64,000 nucleotides of DNA, taken from positions 75,088,700 to 75,152,699 of the forward strand of contig OX457027.1 in the NCBI GenBank assembly GCA_949752745.1, given 5' to 3'. Origin of the DNA: Protula sp. h YS-2021 (Eukaryota; Annelida; Polychaeta; Sabellida; Serpulidae). The position numbers were made by a program, and so were the translations under genes. The first letter of the stretch is position 1. Each line of letters begins with the position of its first letter. Under the pieces are notes generated by a model, which made no database searches, had not been told where the DNA came from, and saw nothing but the letters and a program-made list of their open reading frames with translations. This document shows, in pieces, positions 37,490 through 64,000 of the stretch.

Positions 37490-40030
37490 TTGAAAGATAG
37501 ATTAGACAATGGAATAAAATGGTACATTGTCGTTTTAGTTAAATTCAAGAAAATAACAAAACTGAGCTGGGAGTGTTGGAAGAACGCTCATATGAGTACT
37601 CAGACTTTTAGAGCATTCAATGAAATAGATATTGAGAATTATTTACCAAATGCATTCAAGGATTTGTTCAACAAGTTTGATGAACATGAATGCCAAGGAT
37701 CTGGATGGGTGTTGAATAAGATTCTTTAGAATGAAGTTCATGCAGATACCTTAAAACCCTTGCAAGCTTCCAGCTGCACTTAGTTGCCAAAGCAGATGAA
37801 GAATACTATGTGTGTTATCAACATCAAGAATACAGACGGTAAGTGTTTCCTATGGTCGCTATTAGCTCATCTACATCCAATAGATGACCATGTAAGTTCA
37901 GTATACAAATATCAACCGTTTGAATATGGACTGAATGTGGAAGATATAACATTTCTAACACCGGTTCATCTAATTCCTAAATTTGAGAAGACGAACAACC
38001 TTGCCATCAAAGTTTTTGGTATGATAAATGAAGTTGTAAAACCCATCCATATGAGTCGACATGAGTGTGACACTGAAATCAAACTACTGCTTATCAGTGA
38101 CAATGAGAAGAGACATTATTGTCTGACTAAGAACTTTAGTCGACTTATGACGTATCGTACAAACCATAATGGTAAAATGTTTTACTGCTTCAATTGTCTG
38201 CATGTATTTGTGCGCCAAGAATTTTTTTACAAACGTCGTGAAGTTTATGGGTAGCACGGAACACAGCGATTATCCAGAGGATACTATTATTCGATTCAAG
38301 GGTATTGCAAAACAACACAAGACACCCTTTGTCGTTTATGCTGACTTTGAATGCTATACAGAGAAACAGGAGGGTGATCCTATGTTGTCGTCAGCGAATA
38401 TGAGAAGTGTAATCCTGTGCTTTACCGTGAAGACAACGCTTTTCAACAATTTCTAGAGTATATGTCAGAAGAATTGGTTGAACAATCCAAAACCCATTGA
38501 AATGACTGCTGAGGATATCAAACAGCTTGATCAAGCTACTCATTGTTAAATTTGCCATCAGTTGATGGGAGTGGATCGTGTGCGAGATCATGATCACATC
38601 AGTGGAAAATACCGTGGAGCATCTCATAGTGAATGCAACCTACAGTTTCGCTTAAGAAAGGATTAGCAAGGAAAGTGGGATTCATTCATCATCCCTGTCC
38701 TATTCCACAACCAACGAGGATATGATAGTTATCTTCTTATGGAGAGTTTAGGAAAATTCAAAGAATAGAGGATCTCAGTCAAACCCAGAAATGCTGAAAA
38801 GTACATTGCTATTGCCATGGGTAATCTGAAATTCATAGACTCTTTCATCGAGCATCGAGCATCCTTTCAAAAACTGGTAGCCAACTTAGCGGCTGAGGGC
38901 AAAAGGAAATGGCAAAATATGACTGCTCATGTGCGTGACAATCAGCAGCAAGATTTACTTTTGAGAAAAAGGAGTATATCCTTATGACTATGTTGATGAA
39001 CCCTCAAAGTCTGCAGAAACCAAGCTTCCATCACAGAAAGATTTTTACAGTCAATTACCTGAAGAAGGAATTAGTGACGAGGATTATGCTCATGCACAAC
39101 GAGTCTGGAATGTATTCCACTGCAATAACTTTGGAGTGTATCATGATCTCTACCTAAAACAGATGTGTTACTGTTTGCAGATGTGTTTGAAAACTTTAGA
39201 AATATGTGTCTTGGCACGTATGAATTGAACCCTACTCATTACTACACAGCACCAGGTTTGACATGGGACGCCATGTTGAAACATACCAAGGTTCAACAGG
39301 AATTGATAGATGATATTGACATGTATCAAATGGTAGAGCAAGGTCTGGGAGGAGTTATTTCAGTGATTACACACAAGTACTCAAAAGCTAACAACCCCTA
39401 CATTCCAGACTATGATGTGACCAAGTCATGTTCTTTGATGCCAACAATTTCTGTGGCTGGAGTATGTCGCAGAGTTTGCCAGAATGTGGATTTGCATGGG
39501 TGGAAGATCCAGAATCTCTGGACTACATGAAAATGAGTGAAGACAGGTTATATTTTAGAGGTAGATCTCACATCCATGATCAGCATAGTGACTATCCAGT
39601 GACTTACGAGAAGAAAACTGTTCGAAACAGTGAATTGTCTGAATAGAGGCAGAACCTGAGAACACACTGGGATTGAAATGTAAACCATTTCCATTCTCTG
39701 TGATAAGTTAAAGTATGTAATACATTATCGAAATTTGCAGCAATATGTTCCAGGGAAGTAAATGGTTAGCTAAATACATAGATTTTAACACAGAGAAGTG
39801 AAAAGTGCCAAAAAATCGTTTGAAAAATACTTTTACAAATTGATTAATATTGCTATATTTGGCAAAACCATGGAAAATGTGAGGCAACGAATCAATATAG
39901 AATCGGTTCACAATGATAAAGTTTTACAAAAAGTGGTGGACGAGCCTACTTTTCACAAATTCAACATTTTCAAGGAAAATGTGGATATCTCTACGCCATC
40001 TAGCGACCGATGTGCGCATTACATTGAATA
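37490..40030 (+). pseudogene. Polinton/adinto-like type-B DNA polymerase, decayed
   Basis: A protein-primed family-B DNA polymerase of Polinton/Maverick or adintovirus type, here an old genomic copy in several frames. In order: an N-terminal region at 37600-37730 and 37784-38254; the exonuclease motif DFE within YADFECYT at about 38337-38360; a DHDHISGKYRG motif at 38585-38620; FHNQRGYDS at about 38700; palm motif A (FFDANNFCGWSMS) at 39428-39465; and GKTMENVR near 39865. At least four frameshifts or stops separate these. The DTD catalytic motif after GKTMEN was not seen, so the 3' end is lost. No capsid, integrase or protease genes of such elements were found nearby. Confidence 0.72.
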
Positions 40031-40039
40031 TCGCTGAGT

Positions 40040-41690
40040 TTCAATCCATGTTTACACAGTGTAAATAACTACTAATTCCGTCTAGATCGACTTTTTTTTC
40101 AAAGACCAAAAGGGTCGTGTCCAAAAATAGTCTACATTGATATTTTGTTCCTACAAGGACCTGTGTTAATAAATTGTCCATTAAAATCGTGTTACACTGT
40201 TTTCACCATTTATCCATTGAGTCAATGGGATTTTGTCAAAAAGATTGTATAATTCCCTTATCAAAGGGTGACATATATTTTTTATTTGCTTAAAAACAGG
40301 GATATAATGAGGCAATTGTCATTTGTGATTATATGTGAGATTTTACATTTTGATTGAAATTTCTTGGTTTTCCCAATTGTTTCTATAGTAAAAGTACGCG
40401 ACCTTTCAATGTCTTTATTTCTCTTTTAGCATCGATGACCCCCTTTTTCTTTTCAATTTTTGAATATACACCCTCAAAGCATTAAACTGTGAAAGTATGA
40501 AGAAAATGTCAATTGTAGGTGAGATACCCGCATTTCCCTTTAACATAGTTTTGTACAATTTCTACCTTGCTACTTTCTTCTAATATTTCTTAGTCTGTCA
40601 ATATCTGTGATCTGCTAGAGGCTGGAAAGGTTTGCACGAATCTGCATAAATGTGCTTAAGTGCCCGGTTACTTTTGATAGTTATGTTGTCCATGAGGCAT
40701 TCTACCAAATTAAAATTTCGTCAAAATTGGTCGGTTTCTTTTGCATCCTTTGTAATGTCTTCAATATATGACTGGACATAATGTCCACGGACATTCCATT
40801 TTTGCCATACATATTTGTGAACTTTAGTTTTCTGTTCATAGAGTATTTTCTTTTTTGTAACAAGCATAAAACAAAGATTAAAACATGGTTATTCAGGTAT
40901 ATACTTATGTTCCATCCTTTACAGAGGCTGTCAAGGTGTAACTGTTTAATTTGGTGTCAGTATGAGCGATAATTGGAGCTCCGGTGGTCACTGGAGGTCT
41001 GAGGTAACAACCGCAAAATTTTTGCGCATTTTATTCGGAACACCGAAGGTGTGATCCGGCTTATAGGGAGGCAAATGCAGTAGAAGTCGGGTGTCTTTTG
41101 TCAGGACAGTACCGCTTATACTCGTAACAGTAGCTCTGATAGTGTTTGCATTTGCAAATTTAGCTCCGAGTTAGTCCCAGCGGACCTTTTCTACTTACCT
41201 TCCTAGGAAAGAAAGGGTCACAGTTCCTGCAATAGAAATGGCCGTTGATCTCAATTTTCGAGGCTCTGAATCTTTCGGCGCACGTTCAAGGACACCGAGG
41301 CTCGAACTGGCAGGTTTTTTCTTTAAAAGCACACCGAAAAGTACCCTGGCGCATTATTTTCGACCACAGCGAAACTCCCAAACTATAGTAAAGCGTGGTT
41401 TTGCAACTGTGGATTCACTGTTGTTGTGGGCGATAATGAGGGATTTGATATCCTGATCTCAAGCAAAAACAGATTTTTCTCAGTAAAAATTGTTATCTGA
41501 CCACAAAACTTGTGCGCCATAATTTATAATTGGGCCATTTATGTGATTCACCCTTTCTAAAATAACGCCGTTGGCCCCAGTCGTGCGCCGAGATTTGAAA
41601 AATGACATCAGTGACATTTTCTATTGTAGGAACTATGACTCTTGCTGTCATAGGAAGACCGCAAGAGTCATCTAGGACTAGCTCCGAGTC
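40040..41690. other. Intergenic, nothing recognised
   Basis: AT-rich sequence without supported genes. An exon for the extreme N-terminus of the downstream peptidase might lie here or at 41.7-44.1 kb, but I could not identify it. Confidence 0.4.
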
Positions 41691-43740
41691 AGCTCTGACG
41701 TATATCTCTCTGTCAGAGCTATGAAGCCTTACATTGTTCCACTAATAGGGGTCAACTTCATATGTTCTGAGGCATGAATGCTGCATACCAGCCCCTATTA
41801 TTCAAACATTTACCAGTAACCGAGATTGAACCCGCCTGTGCCTGTAGCGTCGCCACCTCCCGAAAACAACAATTATCCCGGAAACGATATTTTTTGCCGA
41901 ACCTCCCGACAACTGCCACTGGTTCTCGAATGTAAAATACTGAGCTGCTATAAGTAAACTGTTAGTATACACACATGAAATCTGGTTTACGCTGACATGT
42001 AATCCTTATAGCTCTTACCAGTAATTTTGAAAAGCGAATTGATAGTCTTACAGTTTGCACTTAAAATTTATATTTCGGGATGATAGAATAAAGTGGCGAG
42101 TTAGAGCTCGAAAATCCTGCCCGAAAAAATACATCGGCCTGGCATTTTTGTAAATCATTACATTTTACTTCGCGCGTGTAAATTCTGTATTTGCTACATG
42201 CAAAAGCATATCCGGATCGCGTCTAAAACACAAAAGTTATTGCGCAAAAACCATTGAAAAGTGGCGATGGGTCCTAGGTTACTGGTACATAACGTTCATG
42301 CCCAGTATACCCTTTTTTTAAAACAGGCACAATTTTTAATTATCTGTATATCTTTTATTTGGTCATAAAAGTGCAGAAAAAATAGTTTCCGCACCTACAT
42401 GTCAAATGTTTGTTTACATTCTGGCCTTTAAATGTCAGGTGACTAAAGTCAAGGAACCGAAAATTTAAATAAAGAATTACGTATAAATTTATTTTGTACA
42501 CCCACAATATTTGACTTTTTATTTTGTACGTTCTTTTAGAAATATCAATATAAAAGTTTTTTGGTGGATCATTGAAAAAATTACTGTTGCTTTTTCACGT
42601 AATAAAGTATGCTCCCTGTATACAAACAGATGCCAATTATTGCGGGAGATTTGGGGTTATTTCCGAATTATGTTCTTTTAAAGAAAGCGCAACACAGAAG
42701 TCGTATATGATTACCGTTGTACTTTGAGGGCCTGTAGCAAATGCCAGTAAAAACTTATGGGTCGTTGAATCTCGCACAAAGTAACCACAGGGGTGCCTCA
42801 GAGCGAGCGCAGTTGATTTGCTTATCGTTATATAGCGAGGCTTTGAAGCGGTGCCTGGAAACTTTTTAGTGCATCGCTTCTTGGAGCTATTGCAAATTAA
42901 GACTTCCGCGAATTATTTACAAAATTCTTATTTTCTGATAGGCCTTATTTTCTGATAGCTATTTTATGATTGCTTCAGCTTAGTAGCTCTGAGTGAGATC
43001 TTCCTCACACTTGCTCGGTATATCTCTGTGTCAGAGCTACAACGCCTCAAAATGTTCCGCCAATAACGGTCAACGTCATTTGATCCTAGGCACGAATCCC
43101 ACGTACCAGTCCCTACATTTACAGAAAGTTGATGCCCAGTATACCCTTTTTGTGAAACAGGAAGTTTTGAATGGGCTTCATATCCTTTGTTTATTCGTGA
43201 AAGTTCAGAAAAGTTAGCTTCCGCACTCACGTTTCAAATGTTTACGTTGCGCCTTTAAATGTAATGTGACCGGAAATTTAAACAAACGGGTTATTAATTA
43301 TCTGTAAAATGCATACTCAAACAATTGACAGATGCAGAATTTGGCATAAATTCATTCTGTATACCCACAGTATTTAAATTTTAGATTTTTTGCCATGCTT
43401 TTTGAAGCATCAGTTCAAAAGTTTCTGGCGGATAATCACAAAAATTATTGTAACTTTTTCACGTAATAAACTATGCGTCCTGTATGCAAACAAATGTCAA
43501 CTATTGTGTTAGATTTGTGGTTATTTCCGTATTTTTTTCTATTAAAGAAAGCATGATACGGAAGAGTTATGTCATTACCTTTGCATTTTGATTTTAGCAA
43601 ATGCCAGTAAAGACTTGTGGGTCGTTGAATCTCGCACAAAGTCGTCACAGATATGCCCCAAAGCGAGTGCAGTTGACTTGAATATTGTTATATAGCGAGA
43701 AATCGAAGCGGCACGCCGAAATCCTGTAGCTTTTTCTTGG
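41690..43740. repeat. Diverged tandem duplication upstream of APEH
   Basis: Blocks recur in the same order. 41695-41810 (ATATCTCTCTGTCAGAGCTA, then GGTCAAC) matches 43018-43110. 42290-42480 (ATGCCCAGTATACCCTTTTT, then AGTTTCCGCAC) matches 43130-43290. 42615-42870 (AAATGCCAGTAAA, GGGTCGTTGAATCTCGCACA, GTTATATAGCGAG) matches 43480-43715. The second copy lacks about 500 bp present between the first blocks of the first copy. Confidence 0.85.
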
Positions 43741-44113
43741 GACTAATATATCAGTAGGGTCGCCACATCCTGAAAGGAAACATCTACACGGAGAGACACA
43801 TGAAACTAACAGGGCGCATCGAATTGATAAAACTGAAAAGTGTTCTCTGAATGCGAAAACATCGTTTGCACTGGTTCTCTTGTTATTCCAGGTTTATCTG
43901 TGAGCTAGAAACAACATAATTCACCTGTAGCTGATAGAAAAAAATGCCACTTAAAAAGTCGGTGTAGTGTTGAGTTTGAATATTCTTTTCCGTTTATCCC
44001 AGAAATGAAATTTTTATCCCGAACCTCTCGGAAACTGCAATTATTTTCGCTCCGCCTGCAAACAAGATTAGGGTTACCCGCTATTAAAACGGGTTGTATT
44101 GCCGGTATTTCAG

Positions 44114-62131
<18,018 letters not shown>

Positions 62132-64000
62132 CTCATCTGTTAGTGAATTCACTGGCAAGAGTGGCACAGGTTTGCCGTTGGAAAGTACTAGAAATTTAAC
62201 GAGTGACTTTTGGTATCAAACCCTGAGCATTTATCAAAGCGTTGTGAGTTACTACGACTTAAAGCTATGACGTAGCCCCGACTGACTTGTGTCTTTGACA
62301 GAATGAGAGAAAATTTAGGTTCAGCTTTCCCAGGAAAAATGGATGTTTATAAATTTTGTTATGACATGGCGAAGAAAAAAATGTTTTAGCTGACATTTGT
62401 GTTGTTTAATCCCCGCGTTGGGTAGGGGGGGGGGGGGGGAATGTATGCGATCGACCGTGTGTCGGTCGGTCTATCATCAACAGCTTGTTAACACGATAAC
62501 TTAAAAACAGCCGCAAGGATTTTAATGAAACTGAGTATGTAGGTTCTATGGGAACAAACACCGATCGGTTTTGTAAATGGCCAGATTCGTCCAAGGAAAA
62601 TGCACCAACTGGACTTGGAAAATTTCAGCTCTTGATTGACTATTGATGGCCGTGTTTAACTGATGGGGGGCCTGTGGGGAATATGTGGGCTATGCACACT
62701 TCTCTATTTTGACATACGTAAGGGTCACTTTTATGTATTTTGTATTTTCAAAGGCGTACTTTTACTCTGATTGTAATTTACTTTTTCAGTGATGTGCTAA
62801 ACGCTGAAAGGTTTTCTTTAAAAATAGAAATCTACACCGCATGTCATGTGTACCAAATATCCAAGGGCTCTTTTGTGTTAAAATATAATGTAAAATTATG
62901 AGATTTCTCATTGATAAATTGAGTACAAATTTGCTTTATGGTTGATATTTTGTAGTAGAAATGGTATTGATTTACTAGTCATTTTACATCACCGATTACT
63001 GCCTTAACGGTGAATATTACGGATAATTTTCTGTTTCCGTGGAAATGTGTCGTGCTCCTGGAATTGTCTAATTGGATTGATGCAAACAATTATTACAAAA
63101 AACATCAATGTTGAGCGTTGTGATGTCTGCAATATCTGTTTATGGCATATAAAATATAAACATTGCTTGCTACATCTGTTTGTTGTGTGATTGAAGTACC
63201 TTCGTTGTTTACAGGACTGTTTCTCAATATTTCTTGACAAACGTGCACCTTCAAGCTGTTTGTCACGAATTTGCACGCATTATACATGTCATATAATTTG
63301 GTATTTAACGATCGTTTTTTTTTTTACGTAAGAACTACAGCACTTAACGGTACCCCTCTTCCTGGTTATCAGTTGATCACAGTTCAACTTGTAGCAATTT
63401 GGACATCCACATATTTTAAATAATCAATCATTTTTCTTTGTTTTCTTTTTCAAGAGGTCAGTGGTGATGGTGGTGAATATAAAATGTTGGTTTGCTATTC
63501 TGGTGTTATTTGCTTCTTTGCATTTTCAACGCGGGATGACCTCCAGCTGTATGCCAGGAAGGTTTACCTTCATGATGACTTTATTGTGAGGGGAGTATTT
63601 TCAAATAAAACAACCAAGTTAAGACTAGCACGTCAATACGAAAACCATGTTATGTCTCCCTGAAATAATTACTTACCGTCATGTTTCGTATATCAGAAGA
63701 ACAAAGAACCAAATGCATACGAATGTAAATGTAAACGGTCTTTATTTACATCGAGCAAAATTCTGCATAAAAGTGCGAAACTTACTGTGATTCCAGTGAT
63801 AAAAGGGCTGAGTAATTTTGAAAGATCCGTCTCCACTCTTGTACACTTTATAAAATTTCATGCGGAGTTTGAAAGACGACTTAGTACTTGGCTTTAGTTC
63901 AGCCTATGCCGCCTACGACCAGGGTTTACTTTGGACTTTATATTGCTTTATCAGGAAGGTTGGGGGAGTGGGGAAGGGGGTGGGTGTGGTTGGGGGTCAG
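62132..64000. other. APEH 3' flank
   Basis: No further gene seen. A plausible polyadenylation hexamer AATAAA lies at 63604-63609. A dispersed repeat occupies about 62412-62630. The window ends in a G-rich tract. Confidence 0.5.
62412..62630 (+). repeat. Dispersed invertebrate repeat
   Basis: A G run, then GTGTGTCGGTCGGTCTATC, CTTGTTAACACGATAACTT and AAGGATTTTAATGAAACTGA. This arrangement (CGGTCGGTCTGTC-type start, TTAACACGATAAC, then a TTTNATGAAAC block) is common in non-coding invertebrate repeats. Family name not assigned. Confidence 0.55.

Overview
This is a eukaryotic window, AT-rich and intron-dense. Multi-exon metazoan genes use GT-AG introns, and the rest is micro/minisatellites, SINE/MITE-like repeats and broken transposons (DIRS, Ty3/gypsy, Ginger-type, Polinton-like, Tigger-like). 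The transposon mix and divergence from vertebrate proteins suggest a lophotrochozoan invertebrate, probably a mollusc; this is inference, since no species-specific marker is visible.

Layout. 0-4.3 kb (minus strand): mitochondrial phosphate carrier copy A (SLC25A3 family), whose 3' UTR is a G/C-run minisatellite apparently derived from its own last coding segment. 9.5-14.9 kb (minus): a second carrier copy B, complete from ATG to stop (350 aa) with a promoter-like region near 14.85-14.9 kb. A foldback-like element and dispersed repeats lie between them. 15-19 kb is gene-poor. 19.2-20.4 kb is a DIRS remnant in which gag runs straight into the recombinase N-terminus. 22.3-27.2 kb is a decayed but nearly full-length Ty3/gypsy element with chromodomain. 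29.6-35.1 kb holds antisense gag/pol debris. 37.5-40.0 kb is a decayed Polinton/adinto-like type-B DNA polymerase. 41.7-43.7 kb is a diverged tandem duplication.

44.1-62.1 kb (plus): the acylaminoacyl-peptidase gene (APEH, S9C). I reconstructed 22 exon positions from splice sites; phases agree throughout and give 711 codons plus stop, compared with about 732 aa in human. Only the short N-terminal exon is missing. A 3,095-bp Ginger-type transposon with palindromic iterons sits in intron 7, ending 44 bp before the next exon.

The strongest unexpected signal is inside APEH. Exon 15, which encodes the HGGP oxyanion-region motif, is present in three diverged versions (81, 87, 81 nt), all open and spliceable in the same phase. 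The 31-nt exon 19 is followed by a second 31-nt version in the same phase. Together they predict up to six isoforms differing next to the active site, which to my knowledge is undescribed for this enzyme. Separately, three APEH exons have their 3' end plus splice donor tandemly copied into the following intron (six, three and two copies), and carrier copy A has its coding end amplified. Local duplication seeded at exon 3' ends is therefore a recurring feature of this locus.

APEH removes N-acylated amino acids from peptides in the cytosol; the phosphate carriers import phosphate into mitochondria. I see no functional link between them beyond proximity.
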